Part shown: one piece after another, positions 1 to 9,181 of the stretch
Numbering within the stretch: the first letter of the stretch is position 1
How the letters are laid out: each line of letters starts with the position of its first letter
Assembly (NCBI GenBank): GCA_038231255.1
Contig: JBBRLR010000012.1
Coordinates: 7,353-71,352 of the forward strand
DNA length: 64,000 nucleotides
Direction of reading: 5' to 3'
Origin: JALYUS01 sp038231255
GTDB lineage: Bacteria > Chloroflexota > Chloroflexia > Thermomicrobiales > JALYUS01
Program-made: the position numbers and the translations under genes
The notes under the pieces: generated by a model
What the model saw: only the letters and a program-made list of their open reading frames with translations
Databases searched by the model: none
What the model was told of the DNA's origin: nothing

Positions 1-1907
1 CGATGAAACTGACGGGGATCGCGCCGGAAGTCGCCTTTAACGTCGCCGTCCCGATCACGATGGCGCTCGTCTGGGGCGCGGCGTTCTCGACGGGCGCGGC
101 GCTCTGGGTCGCGGTGCGGCGTAAGTTCCATCGCGATCGGGGTGCGATTGTCGGGGGAGTGGCCGCGACGGTGGCGGTTGGGCTGTTCGGCAACCTCGAT
201 GCGTTCGGGCAGATGGCGGGCGCGTTGCGCGACGGTTTGGGTCTGCGCGGGGCGATGGATCGCTTCGACTTCTGGGAAAGCACGCGGATCATTCCCGGTA
301 CGATCAATGAGTTCCCGTTCTTCAGCGGCCTGTGGGCGGATTTGCATGCACATGTCGTCGCCTTGCCGTTCGCGATCCTCGCCATTGCCGTGAGTGTCGC
401 GATTGCCACCGCATCTGAGTTGCAGAACAACTCGGTAGCGCAGGCTTTCCAGCCTGCGTCACCGGTCTCGCTCTCGCAGTCTAGAAAGCCTGCGCTACCG
501 TGGGGTGCGCTGGCGCTGGCGAGTCTTGTTGTCGGTGCACTGTATTGCACGAATGCGTGGGATTTCCCCACGGCGCTGGCGCTCATCGGGCTAGGGCTTG
601 TCGTGCGGTTTCGCGCGATCCGGCTTTCGTGGCTGCGGTCGGTTGGCTATGCCGGTAGTTGCGTAATGCTGGTTGGGATCGTCGCGTATCTGTGCTACCT
701 CCCGTTCTTCACACACTTTCAGTCGCTCTACGGTTCGCTGGCGCGGGTCCGAGAGCCGTCGCCACTTGGCGGGTTTCTCGTCATTTTCGGCATGCCGTGC
801 CTGCTGATCGCGGGCGCGCTCCTGCTCATGCGCCCGGCGCGCGGCTGGTTCGCGGCGCTGCGTGCCGATGCGCGCTGCACGGTCATCGCCGTGGTGGGCG
901 CGGGCGCACTCGGCGCGGCAATCGCCTCGCGCTATTTGGTACTCGTCGTCACATTGCCGTTGCTCTGTACCCTCGCGCTCATGTGGGTGCGGATGGACGC
1001 GCAACCGGGGCGACGGATCGCCTTCGGGATCGCGGGTGTTGGCCTCGGCCTGCTTTCCGTGATCGAGGTTGTTTTCCTCGCAGATGACTTAATCGGTGGC
1101 GACTTCGAGCGGATGAATACCGTCTTTAAGTTCGATTTCCAGGCATGGACATTGCTCGCGTTCGCTGCGGTCGCGTTCCTGAGCATTATCGTGGAGCGAT
1201 GGCGCGCGACGCCCGTCGCCTGGCATGTCGCCGTCTCGTGGTTTCTCGGTGTGGCTGTTCTCCTGTCGCTCTTCTATCCGCTCTTCGGCACGCCCGCGCG
1301 GCTGGGGCAGCGGATGCCACCGACACCGACCGCCGCCGGACTCGACGGGTTCGCGTGGATGGAGACCGGCTCTGTGGCCGCCGATCAGTTCAACAACAGC
1401 GGGAGCGGTGAGCCGGTCTTCTTCGCCGACGATCTCGGCCTGATTCGCTGGTTGAACGCCACGGTGCGCGGGACGCCGGTGATCGCGGAGGCGAGCATCG
1501 GGCCGTATCGCGGCAATGGGTCGCGGATTTCCAGCGCGACGGGTTTCCCGACGATCATCGGCTGGGAGCGGCATGAGGAGCAACAGCGTGATCGCCTCCT
1601 GCTCCCCGCGCGTGTGGAGGATGTCCGGCACATCTACACGAGTGCGGAACCGCGCGCCGTTCAGGATGTTCTCGACCGCTATCATGTGCGGTACATCGTC
1701 GTTGGCGATGTCGAGCGGATGACGAAACTCGGCGCGGGGCAGATCGGCGCGCAGCGGAATGGCGAGGCGTACGCCTCGTCGGCGGGGCTGGCGACCCTCA
1801 ATCGGATGGTGGATCAGGGGATGCTGCACGTCGCGTGGCAGTCCGGCACGACGCTGCTGTACGAAGTCGCCGGTGGCTGGCGCGCGGGAGCGACCGATGC
1901 TCGCTAG
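1..1907 (+). CDS. DUF2298 (Chlor_Arch_YYY) multi-pass membrane protein, 5' end missing
   Basis: Large polytopic membrane protein of a family known mainly from Chloroflexota and archaea; biochemical role not established, though the fold is thought to resemble GT-C glycosyltransferases. The window opens inside the gene: the ATG at 3 lies in the middle of a block (PEVAFN) that in the downstream paralogue follows the YYYFG motif, so it is not the real start. Visible are many hydrophobic helices, the family block INEFPFFSGLWADLHAHV, a TNAWDFP motif and a C-terminal soluble part. Residues 145-166 (bases 434-499) are a translated REP-like inverted repeat. The stop overlaps the next gene's start by 11 bases, so the two are co-translated. 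Family assignment is firm, function is not. Confidence 0.85.
   Translation, partial: MKLTGIAPEVAFNVAVPITMALVWGAAFSTGAALWVAVRRKFHRDRGAIVGGVAATVAVGLFGNLDAFGQMAGALRDGLGLRGAMDRFDFWESTRIIPGTINEFPFFSGLWADLHAHVVALPFAILAIAVSVAIATASELQNNSVAQAFQPASPVSLSQSRKPALPWGALALASLVVGALYCTNAWDFPTALALIGLGLVVRFRAIRLSWLRSVGYAGSCVMLVGIVAYLCYLPFFTHFQSLYGSLARVREPSPLGGFLVIFGMPCLLIAGALLLMRPARGWFAALRADARCTVIAVVGAGALGAAIASRYLVLVVTLPLLCTLALMWVRMDAQPGRRIAFGIAGVGLGLLSVIEVVFLADDLIGGDFERMNTVFKFDFQAWTLLAFAAVAFLSIIVERWRATPVAWHVAVSWFLGVAVLLSLFYPLFGTPARLGQRMPPTPTAAGLDGFAWMETGSVAADQFNNSGSGEPVFFADDLGLIRWLNATVRGTPVIAEASIGPYRGNGSRISSATGFPTIIGWERHEEQQRDRLLLPARVEDVRHIYTSAEPRAVQDVLDRYHVRYIVVGDVERMTKLGAGQIGAQRNGEAYASSAGLATLNRMVDQGMLHVAWQSGTTLLYEVAGGWRAGATDAR
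434..499. repeat. REP-like inverted palindrome inside the first DUF2298 gene
   Basis: A GTAG tetranucleotide followed by a hairpin (GCAGGCT loop AGCCTGC, 440-457) and, inverted downstream, AAAGCCTGCGCTACC (485-499). The pair is bounded by GGTAG and CTACC. It is 66 bases long, so it keeps the reading frame and is translated. Related copies lie at 2881-2997 and 22846-22924. The layout (GTAG then stem-loop, copies facing each other) matches REP/BIME elements, but no RAYT transposase gene is in the window. Confidence 0.8.
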
Positions 1908-4470
1908 TGCAGTCGGCTGGGGAGCCGCATGGCTGCTCTGGCTGCTGATCCTCGCGGTGATCGCTCTCCCACTCACCTACCGCCTGATGTCGGGCTTGCC
2001 GAGTCGCGGGATCGCACTCGCCCCGGTCGTCGGCCTACTGCTCGTCTCATGGGTCAGTTGGGCGCTCGCTTCGCTGCATCTCGTGCCGTTCGGTCGCCCA
2101 TCGCTGTTGTGTTCGGCGCTGATCGTCGCGGCATGTTCGCTGCTCGCGATGGTGACGGATCGCGGGCGAATGGCACGGTGGCTGCTGCGACATGGTAGTC
2201 TCGCCATCGTGTTTGCGGCGATGTTCCTCGTTGTCTTCGCGCTCTTTTTCTGGCTGCGCGGCTACTACCCCGACGTGCGCAGCACCGAAAAGCCGATGGA
2301 GATTGGCTTTTTGACGAGCACGATGCGCGCGCGCTGGATGCCGCCGCATGACGCGTGGCTGTCGGGGTATGGGATCAACTACTACTACTTCGGCTACGTC
2401 GAGACGGCGACCCTCGGTCTGCTCGCGGGCGTGCGGCCGGAGGTGGCGTTCAACTTGATGAGCATTTCGCTCCCGGCGCTGACCTTCTGCGGCGCCAGCG
2501 GAATCGCCTACGATCTGCTGGCGCGGTTTCGGCGAGAGCGCGGGATTGCCGCCGGGAAGTTTCGTCCGCTCGTCGCGTCGGTCGTCGGCGGGTTGCTGGT
2601 GGCGATTGCTGGAAACGCATTCGGCTTCGCGCGGCTCTTAACAAATCCGGCGAGTGTCGTCCACGCGAACTTCTGGACCGGGATCGGCTGGAACAGCACG
2701 CGCGTCGTCAAGGATCACATCATCCCCGGTTCGGTCGCCGAGATGATTACCGAGTTCCCGCTCTTCAGTTTCCTGTTGGGTGACATCCATCCCCATGTCC
2801 TCGCGTTGCCAACCGTCCTGCTGGCGGTTACCGTGGCAATCGGGCACTGGCTGCGCCCTGCCCATCGCGCCGCGCCTGCCGGTAGTGTAGGCTTCAGCCT
2901 GCCTCCCCAGACCGAGACGCACGCTGAAGCCTACGCTTCTGCGGGATTGCAGATCACTGGGAAAGGGAGGGAGACGCAGGCTGAAGCCCACGCTACCAAG
3001 GGGATGCAATTTCTCGCGTGGCTCTGCCCCGACGCCCCACGGTATGTGTTGACGGCACTGGTGATCGGGGCATTGTACCCGACGAACGCCTGGGATTTGC
3101 CGACGTTTGCGCTGCCGATCCTCGCGGCGGTCGTGCTCCGTCGCCCTGGCTGGCGGTGGCACGCCGTGGGTCGGGCGGCGCTCTTGTGCGTGGGCGCAGT
3201 CTTGCTTTATCTGCCGTACTACCTCAATTTCAAGAGTCTGGTCGGCAATCCCGGCGATGTGCCCGCATTCGTGCAAAGCCTCGAAGAAATACCGGTGCTC
3301 CATACGATCATTCAGACATTCGGGATTGTGACGTGGCCGCATACGAACCTGCTTCAATTCCTCGCGGTCTTCGCCGTGCCGCTGCTCGCGGCGAGCACGC
3401 TGATTTTTCGTGGCGCTATCGGGCGCCCGCACGCGATCACGGCGAGCGAGCAGCGCTTCGTGCTCATTGCCGGCGTTGCGGTCGGCGCGGTCGCCCTGCT
3501 GACGCGGACGGCGATGTTGCTGCCCACGGGCATTTTCGCGATCGCCGGTGTTCTGGCTCTGCGTCGGCCCTCTTCCCGCCCGGTGATCGGTCGCGCTTCG
3601 TGGCGCGCCTGGACGCCGATGGATCGCGCCGTGACGGGGATTGCCCTGTATGGCGCGCTGCTGCCGGTGATCCCCGAATTCGTCTTCCTCCGTGACGCCT
3701 TCGACAACCGGATGAACACGATGTTCAAGGTAGATTATCAATCGTGGGTCCTGCTGATGCTCGCGGGTGCGTACGGTGTCGTGACGCTGGTGTGGACGGC
3801 GGCAACGGCGTCGCGTACTCCGGCGATCAGTGTGCCGCGCGTCCGATTCGCCGCCGTGGCGGTCGGATTGGCGCTGCTCACCGTGATGGCGGCGGTCTAC
3901 CCGATCTTTGTGCCGTACCAGCGGACGGGCCACTTCGGCACTGAGGGCACGGACTTTGGCAGCGACGGATTGAGATGGCAGGGCTTGGATGGGTTCCACT
4001 ATGTGAGCGAATCGAATCCCGATGAGTTCGCGGCGATGCAGTGGCTACGCGATCACGCGGGCACGGACGATCATCTGATCGAGGCGGTCGGCAACTCGTA
4101 CGGCGACTCGCATGGCTGGTTTCAGAGCCGCTTCGCCGCCGCAACCGGCATCCCCGGTGTGCTCGGCTGGTACTTCCATGAGGCGCAGTGGCGGGGCGGG
4201 TCCGATCAGATCGTCACACACATGCTACCCGAGCGCGCCGCCGACATCGGCACGTTGTACGGGACGACGAACACCGCCGACGCGCGCCGCATCCTCGCCA
4301 AGTATCAGATCACCTGGGTGATCGTCGGGCTGACAGAAGAGGAAGGGGAGGGGCACTGCTCCGTGCCCGTCGGCTGCCCGCCCTATGCCGCGCCGGGCCT
4401 CGCGAAGTTCAACGACATGCTCGACCTCGCGTTCCGTCACGGTCGCGTCTCGATTTATCGCGTGACGTGA
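1897..4470 (+). CDS. DUF2298 (Chlor_Arch_YYY) multi-pass membrane protein
   Basis: Paralogue of the preceding gene, 857 residues. The ATG at 1897 is chosen because GGAG lies six bases upstream and the first residues then form a membrane helix; it overlaps the previous stop by 11 bases. The family hallmark GINYYYFGY lies near residue 160, followed by PEVAFN, TEFPLFSFLLGDIHPHVLALP-type loop and TNAWDLPT. About fifteen hydrophobic segments are visible, with a soluble C-terminal part containing a cysteine pair in CSVPVGCP. A translated REP-like element (2881-2997, 39 codons) interrupts the loop between the DIHPHV helix and the GALYPTNAWD helix, the same loop as in the upstream paralogue. Function unknown; a role in lipid-linked sugar or cell-envelope chemistry is only a guess from GT-C-like topology. 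Confidence 0.85.
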   Translation: MLASAVGWGAAWLLWLLILAVIALPLTYRLMSGLPSRGIALAPVVGLLLVSWVSWALASLHLVPFGRPSLLCSALIVAACSLLAMVTDRGRMARWLLRHGSLAIVFAAMFLVVFALFFWLRGYYPDVRSTEKPMEIGFLTSTMRARWMPPHDAWLSGYGINYYYFGYVETATLGLLAGVRPEVAFNLMSISLPALTFCGASGIAYDLLARFRRERGIAAGKFRPLVASVVGGLLVAIAGNAFGFARLLTNPASVVHANFWTGIGWNSTRVVKDHIIPGSVAEMITEFPLFSFLLGDIHPHVLALPTVLLAVTVAIGHWLRPAHRAAPAGSVGFSLPPQTETHAEAYASAGLQITGKGRETQAEAHATKGMQFLAWLCPDAPRYVLTALVIGALYPTNAWDLPTFALPILAAVVLRRPGWRWHAVGRAALLCVGAVLLYLPYYLNFKSLVGNPGDVPAFVQSLEEIPVLHTIIQTFGIVTWPHTNLLQFLAVFAVPLLAASTLIFRGAIGRPHAITASEQRFVLIAGVAVGAVALLTRTAMLLPTGIFAIAGVLALRRPSSRPVIGRASWRAWTPMDRAVTGIALYGALLPVIPEFVFLRDAFDNRMNTMFKVDYQSWVLLMLAGAYGVVTLVWTAATASRTPAISVPRVRFAAVAVGLALLTVMAAVYPIFVPYQRTGHFGTEGTDFGSDGLRWQGLDGFHYVSESNPDEFAAMQWLRDHAGTDDHLIEAVGNSYGDSHGWFQSRFAAATGIPGVLGWYFHEAQWRGGSDQIVTHMLPERAADIGTLYGTTNTADARRILAKYQITWVIVGLTEEEGEGHCSVPVGCPPYAAPGLAKFNDMLDLAFRHGRVSIYRVT
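2881..2997. repeat. REP-like palindromes inside the second DUF2298 gene
   Basis: GGTAGTGTAGGCTTCAGCCTG at 2881 is followed by two inverted partial copies, GCTGAAGCCTACGC at 2923 and GCAGGCTGAAGCCCACG at 2976 ending in CTACC at 2997. It is 117 bases, a multiple of three, and stays open in the host frame. The host protein here reads as a low-complexity loop with repeated SVGFSL and AEAYA/AEAHA elements. Confidence 0.8.
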
Positions 4471-4514
4471 GTGGAGCGTTTCATATCCGTCCTGCCTCGA
4501 AAGGATGTGAAATC

Positions 4515-5513
4515 ATGGTGATACCACGACCGGACGTAGATGTGCCGATGCCAATCCCGCTCGTTTTTTTCGGCTCGCCGCCCTTCGCCGTGCCGACACT
4601 GACCGCTCTTGCGATGGATGCCCGGTATGATGTTCGCCTCGTTGTCACGCAGCCGCCGCGTCCGTCCGGGCGCGGCCGGCAGGTGCATCGGAGCGCCGTC
4701 CACGAAGCGGCCGACGCGCGCGGCCTGCCGGTGCTCGCGCCGGAGCGATTGCGCGATCCGGCTGTTGTGGCGCAACTGGGCGCGGTCGCGCCATCGCTGT
4801 TCGTCGTCGCGGCATACGGCAAAATCCTGCGCCCCGATGTCCTGGCGATACCGGATCGCGGGACGCTGAATGTCCACGCGTCGCTGCTGCCGAACTATCG
4901 CGGCGCTTCGCCGATCCATGCGGCGATCCTCGACGGCGCGACCGAGACGGGCGTTTCGATCATGCTGATGGATGTCGGGCTGGACACCGGGCCGGTACTC
5001 GCGCGGCAACGCATACATATCCCCGAAGACGCAACAACAGTTTCGTTGAGCGAGTCTCTCGCGGACTTGGGTGCATCCTTGCTGGTTGAGACGGCCGTCC
5101 GATGGGTGAAAGGGGAGATAACGCCGTCGCCACAGGACGACCGCGCGGTGACAGTGACGCGCCTCATCGAGAAGGAGGACGGAAACGCCCGGTGGGAGGA
5201 TTCGGCGGCGCGAATCGTGCGGATGGAGCACGCATATCGGCCATGGCCGGGCGTGTTTACGTTTCTTGGCGCGAAGCGACTGCTGCTGCACGATCTTCGC
5301 GCCGCCGAACCTCTCTCGGTTGGCGTTTCTCCCGGCACAATTGTCGCGATTGACGCGGACGGTATGCGCGTCCGCGCGGGCGACGGCGATGTGCGCGTCG
5401 CGCGCGTGCAGCCCGAGGGCAAAGCGCCAATCGCCGCTGCCGCCTTTGCGAGTGGGCGACCGGGGCTTGTCGGTACCCGTCTGACGATGACGCCGACGAG
5501 CCAGAGCGAGTAG
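4515..5513 (+). CDS. fmt: methionyl-tRNA formyltransferase
   Basis: Transfers the formyl group of 10-formyl-tetrahydrofolate to initiator Met-tRNA in the cytosol. The 332-residue protein shows the N-terminal formyltransferase fold: FFGSPPFAV near residue 20, the catalytic Asn119 and His121 in NVHASLLPNYRG, and the catalytic Asp157 in GLDTGPVL. A C-terminal OB-like domain follows. Length is usual for the family (about 310-330). The ATG at 4515 is preceded by AAAGGA about ten bases upstream; a second ATG at 4548 lacks a ribosome site. It follows the DUF2298 gene by 44 bases. The usual partner def is not adjacent here. Confidence 0.96.
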   Translation: MVIPRPDVDVPMPIPLVFFGSPPFAVPTLTALAMDARYDVRLVVTQPPRPSGRGRQVHRSAVHEAADARGLPVLAPERLRDPAVVAQLGAVAPSLFVVAAYGKILRPDVLAIPDRGTLNVHASLLPNYRGASPIHAAILDGATETGVSIMLMDVGLDTGPVLARQRIHIPEDATTVSLSESLADLGASLLVETAVRWVKGEITPSPQDDRAVTVTRLIEKEDGNARWEDSAARIVRMEHAYRPWPGVFTFLGAKRLLLHDLRAAEPLSVGVSPGTIVAIDADGMRVRAGDGDVRVARVQPEGKAPIAAAAFASGRPGLVGTRLTMTPTSQSE

Positions 5514-5530
5514 CGCCATGCGGTGCAGCG

Positions 5531-5539
5531 TGCTATAAC
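5531..5539 (+). promoter_or_regulatory. candidate extended -10 promoter of the ABC exporter operon
   Basis: TGC followed by TATAAC (5534-5539), with no clear -35 box. Placed 36 bases ahead of the ABC transporter start. The TGCTAYA pattern recurs before several other genes in this window, which supports it. Prediction only. Confidence 0.45.
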
Positions 5540-5574
5540 AATTACGTCGGTAGTGTGGAGCGAAAGGACGCCGC

Positions 5575-7356
5575 ATGCACCTGATTTTCCGGATGATGCG
5601 CTACCTCCGCCCGTATCGGCGTCAGGCGATCGGGTCATACACGGCGCTAATTCTCGCCATTCTCCTGCAACTTGCTGTGCCGCTCCTCGTCCGGCAGATC
5701 ATCAACTCGGCGATCGGCGCCGGCGATCGACGTTTTCTCGTCATCGCGGCGGTGGGCATCGTCGTCGTCACGCTTGGGCAATCCACGTTCATGTACACGC
5801 GCTCGTACTGGCTCCAGTATTTGGCCGAGCGTGTCGCCTTTGACTTCCGCAACGAGATGTACCTGCATCTGGAACGGCTCTCGTTCTCCTTCTACGACAC
5901 CGCACAGACCGGGCAACTGCTTTCCCGCGCGACGGAGGATGTCAACAACATCCGGCGCTTCTTCATGTTCGGGCTGCGGATGGCCGTACAATCCGGGCTG
6001 CTGCTGCTCGGTGTGGCGATCGTCATGCTGCGCCTGAACTGGCAACTGGCGCTGCTCGCCCTCTCGACCGTGCCGTTTTTGCTTTGGGTGACGCTCTGGT
6101 TCAGCACCTCGATCCGACCGCTCTTTTTGCGCGCGCAGACGCAGTTCGGCGTGACGATGAACGCGTTGCAGGAGAATCTGGCGGGCGTGCGGGTCGTGCG
6201 GGCCTTCGCGCGGGAGGACTTCGAGATCGCGAAGTTCGAACGCGAGGCGACCGCGCTCTATGACCGGCAGATGGACGCGGCGCGCCGCTGGACGTTTGTT
6301 TTCCCGCTGATGTCCTTCATCACCGGCCTCGGCATCGCGATCATCATCGGGTACGGCGGTTCGGCGGTGATCCGGCATGATTTGCAGGTTGGCACGCTGC
6401 TCGCCTTTTATCTCTACCTGACGATGCTCGCCGAGCCGGTGCGCAATGTGGGCTGGATCGTCAACAATGTGGCGCGCGCCCAGGCATCGGCGGAGCGCGT
6501 TTTCGAAATACTCGACAAGAAGCCGCAGATTTTCTCGCCCCCGGAGCCGCACCGGCCCGACGCCGTGCGCGGCCACGTTGTCCTCGACAATGCGCAGTTT
6601 GCGTACTCGACGGAAACGCGGGATGTGCTGCGCGGCGTTTCGATTGACGCGCCGCCCGGATCGGTGACGGCGCTGCTCGGCGCGACGGGCAGCGGCAAAA
6701 GCAGCATCATCCAATTGCTGCCGCGCTTCTACGATGCGACCGCCGGTGCGATCCGGGTTGACGGTGTGGATGTGCGCGACTGGGATTTGGCGATCCTGCG
6801 CAAGAATGTTGGGCTGGTGTTGCAGGAGACATTCCTGTTCTCCGTTTCGATCCGCGAGAACATCGCCTACGGCAATGACGACGCGACGGAACAGCAGGTC
6901 GTCGCGGCGGCGAAAGCGGCCCAGGCGCACGACTTCATCGCTGCGCTGCCGAGCGGCTACGACACGCTGCTCGGCGAGCGCGGCGTCAACCTTTCCGGTG
7001 GGCAGAAACAGCGGCTGGCGATTGCGCGTGCGTTGCTTCTCAACCCGCGCATCCTGATCCTCGATGACGCGACGAGCAGCGTGGACATGGAGACGGAATA
7101 CGAGATTCAGCGCGCCCTGAACATCCTGATGGAGGGCCGCACGACCTTTATCATCGCCCAGCGCCTGAGTAGCGTGCGGAATGCGGATCAGATCTGCGTG
7201 TTGAGCGAGGGGCAGATCGTCGAACGGGGTACACACGCCGATTTGCTTTCCCACGGCGGCTTGTACACCGAACTGCACGGCCTCCAGATGCGCGATGAGG
7301 ATGTAATTGCGGCGGAGTTTCGCGCCGACCTGCCGGTCGAGGGCGATGGTGACTAA
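5575..7356 (+). CDS. ABC exporter half-transporter, degenerate-site subunit
   Basis: Type IV ABC exporter half-transporter, 593 residues: six N-terminal membrane helices (residues 1-300) and a C-terminal nucleotide-binding domain with Walker A GATGSGKSS, signature LSGGQKQR and Walker B ILILDDATSS. The residue after Walker B is Asp rather than the catalytic Glu, and the switch-loop residue is Gln (IAQRLSS) rather than His. This is the pattern of the degenerate subunit in heterodimeric exporters such as TM287/288 and BmrCD. The start has AAAGGA upstream. The partner gene begins 15 bases downstream. The substrate cannot be told from sequence; lipids, drugs or glycolipids are all possible. Confidence 0.93.
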   Translation: MHLIFRMMRYLRPYRRQAIGSYTALILAILLQLAVPLLVRQIINSAIGAGDRRFLVIAAVGIVVVTLGQSTFMYTRSYWLQYLAERVAFDFRNEMYLHLERLSFSFYDTAQTGQLLSRATEDVNNIRRFFMFGLRMAVQSGLLLLGVAIVMLRLNWQLALLALSTVPFLLWVTLWFSTSIRPLFLRAQTQFGVTMNALQENLAGVRVVRAFAREDFEIAKFEREATALYDRQMDAARRWTFVFPLMSFITGLGIAIIIGYGGSAVIRHDLQVGTLLAFYLYLTMLAEPVRNVGWIVNNVARAQASAERVFEILDKKPQIFSPPEPHRPDAVRGHVVLDNAQFAYSTETRDVLRGVSIDAPPGSVTALLGATGSGKSSIIQLLPRFYDATAGAIRVDGVDVRDWDLAILRKNVGLVLQETFLFSVSIRENIAYGNDDATEQQVVAAAKAAQAHDFIAALPSGYDTLLGERGVNLSGGQKQRLAIARALLLNPRILILDDATSSVDMETEYEIQRALNILMEGRTTFIIAQRLSSVRNADQICVLSEGQIVERGTHADLLSHGGLYTELHGLQMRDEDVIAAEFRADLPVEGDGD

Positions 7357-7371
7357 TGAGGTGTTCCGCCG

Positions 7372-9174
7372 ATGATGAATTTCCAGGGTGATCCCGACGA
7401 CCTGCTTGGTAAGGTGTTCGACAGACACACGGCCCGGCGATTGCTCGGCTTCTTGCGCCCGTACCGGTGGCAGGTGCTGCTCGCCTGCGCGGCGGTGCTG
7501 GTTGGGACGTTCTGCGACCTTTCGCTGTACTGGCTGTTCGGGCGCGCGATTGATAAGGGCGTCAACCATGGCAGTTTCGCAACGCTGTTCGGCATCGTCG
7601 GATTCTTTCTCGGCTCCCTGGTCATCGCGTTCCTTTCGCGCTGGCTGCTTTTTTTTCTGATGGCGCGGGTCGGCAACCGCGTGATCTTCGATCTGCGCGC
7701 GGCGTTGTTCCGGCACATGCAGGCGCTCGGCCTGAAGACCTATGACCGGATGGGCATCGGCCGGATGATGTCGCGCAGCCAGAACGATGTGACCGTGCTT
7801 GAGGATTTCCTTTCGACCGGGATGATCAGCGTCCTGTCCGACCTCCTGACGCTGGTCGGCGTCGTCATCGCGATGTTCGCGCTCAATGTGCGCCTCGCGT
7901 TGATCTCCTACACGGTGCTGCCGCTGATGTTTATCCTGATGTACTTCTGGCGCAAGCGCGCGATCCAAACCTACCGCGCGACGCGCATCGCGATCAGCCG
8001 GGTGACGGGGAATTTCGCGGAGAACATCAACGGGATGCGCGTCGTGCAATCGTTCGGGCGCGAGGGGCGGAACTTCGATGGGTTCCGCGTCCTCAATCAA
8101 GACAATCTCGACGCGAATGCGGACGCCGCGCGGCTCTCGGCGTTCCTGTTCCCAGCTGTCGAATTACTCAGCGCGATGGCGACGGCGATCGTCCTCCTAT
8201 TCGGCGGATTGCGCGTGATTAGTGGCGGCCTGACGGTCGGCGCGCTGATCGCCTTCCTTGGCTACGTGACGCGGTTTTTCCAGCCGGTGCGGACCCTGTC
8301 GGATCGGTACAATACACTCCAGGCCTCCACCGTCGCGGCGGAGCGCATCTTCGAACTGCTGGATGAGCGACCGGAAATCGTGGACGCACCGGACGCATAT
8401 CCGCTGCCGTCGATCGGCGGCGAGATCACGCTCGATCATGTGACGTTCGGTTACAACGCGACACCCGTGCTGTATGACCTGAATCTGACGATTGCGCGCG
8501 GCAAGACGGTCGCCTTTGTCGGCGCGACAGGGGCAGGGAAGTCGAGCCTCGTCAATCTCGTGCCGCGTTTCTACGACGTGCGGGAGGGCGCGGTGCGGAT
8601 TGATGGGCACGATGTCCGCGATGTGCAGCTCGCGTCGCTCCGCAGCCAGATCGCGGTCGTCCTGCAGGACCCGTTCCTATTCGCGGGCACGATCGCCGAC
8701 AATATCCGCTACGGTCGCCTCGACGCGACGGACGCCGAGGTGGAGGAGGCCGCGCGGGCGGTCGGGGCGCACGGCTTCATCGCGCAACTGCCGAGCGGCT
8801 ACGCGACCGAGATTCAGGAGCGTGGCGGCGGCCTCAGTGTTGGACAGCGGCAACTGGTGGCGTTCGCGCGCGCGCTACTCGCCGATCGGCGCGTGCTGAT
8901 CCTCGATGAGGCGACGAGCAGCGTGGACACCCAGACGGAGCGGATCATTCAGGAGGCCCTGAAACGCGTCCTCGCGCATCGCACCGCGCTCGTCATCGCG
9001 CACCGCTTGAGCACCGTCGTGGATGCTGATGAGGTCGTCGTCCTCGATCATGGGCGGATCGTCGAGCGCGGCACGCACGCCGAACTGCTGATGCAACGCG
9101 GCTTCTACTTTAACCTCTACGCGATGCAGTTCCGCACCCGCGATGCGGAGCGAGACGGCCGCGCGGCGGACTGA
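7372..9174 (+). CDS. ABC exporter half-transporter, consensus-site subunit
   Basis: Partner of the preceding half-transporter, 600 residues, with six membrane helices and one nucleotide-binding domain. Walker A is GATGAGKSS, Walker B LILDEATSS with the catalytic Glu, and the switch His is present (IAHRLST). Its signature reads LSVGQRQ instead of LSGGQ; in the heterodimer this altered signature faces the other subunit's Asp-bearing Walker site, so all three changes fall in a single composite ATP site. GAGGTG lies about ten bases before the ATG. It is co-transcribed with the upstream subunit. The convergent walJ-like gene ends seven bases after its stop. Confidence 0.93.
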   Translation: MMNFQGDPDDLLGKVFDRHTARRLLGFLRPYRWQVLLACAAVLVGTFCDLSLYWLFGRAIDKGVNHGSFATLFGIVGFFLGSLVIAFLSRWLLFFLMARVGNRVIFDLRAALFRHMQALGLKTYDRMGIGRMMSRSQNDVTVLEDFLSTGMISVLSDLLTLVGVVIAMFALNVRLALISYTVLPLMFILMYFWRKRAIQTYRATRIAISRVTGNFAENINGMRVVQSFGREGRNFDGFRVLNQDNLDANADAARLSAFLFPAVELLSAMATAIVLLFGGLRVISGGLTVGALIAFLGYVTRFFQPVRTLSDRYNTLQASTVAAERIFELLDERPEIVDAPDAYPLPSIGGEITLDHVTFGYNATPVLYDLNLTIARGKTVAFVGATGAGKSSLVNLVPRFYDVREGAVRIDGHDVRDVQLASLRSQIAVVLQDPFLFAGTIADNIRYGRLDATDAEVEEAARAVGAHGFIAQLPSGYATEIQERGGGLSVGQRQLVAFARALLADRRVLILDEATSSVDTQTERIIQEALKRVLAHRTALVIAHRLSTVVDADEVVVLDHGRIVERGTHAELLMQRGFYFNLYAMQFRTRDAERDGRAAD

Positions 9175-9181
9175 GCGCGGA

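Noticed and set aside
434..2997. CRISPR-like repeats
   Set aside because: The repeats are inverted pairs inside coding DNA, not regularly spaced direct repeats, and no cas gene is present.
2638..3999. 453-codon open frame on the minus strand
   Set aside because: Antisense to the DUF2298 gene, rich in Arg/Gln/His and without any family motif.
5647..8100. 817-codon open frame on the minus strand
   Set aside because: It runs opposite the two ABC half-transporters and consists of charged, Arg/His/Asp-rich low-complexity sequence. This is a typical shadow of GC-rich codon use.
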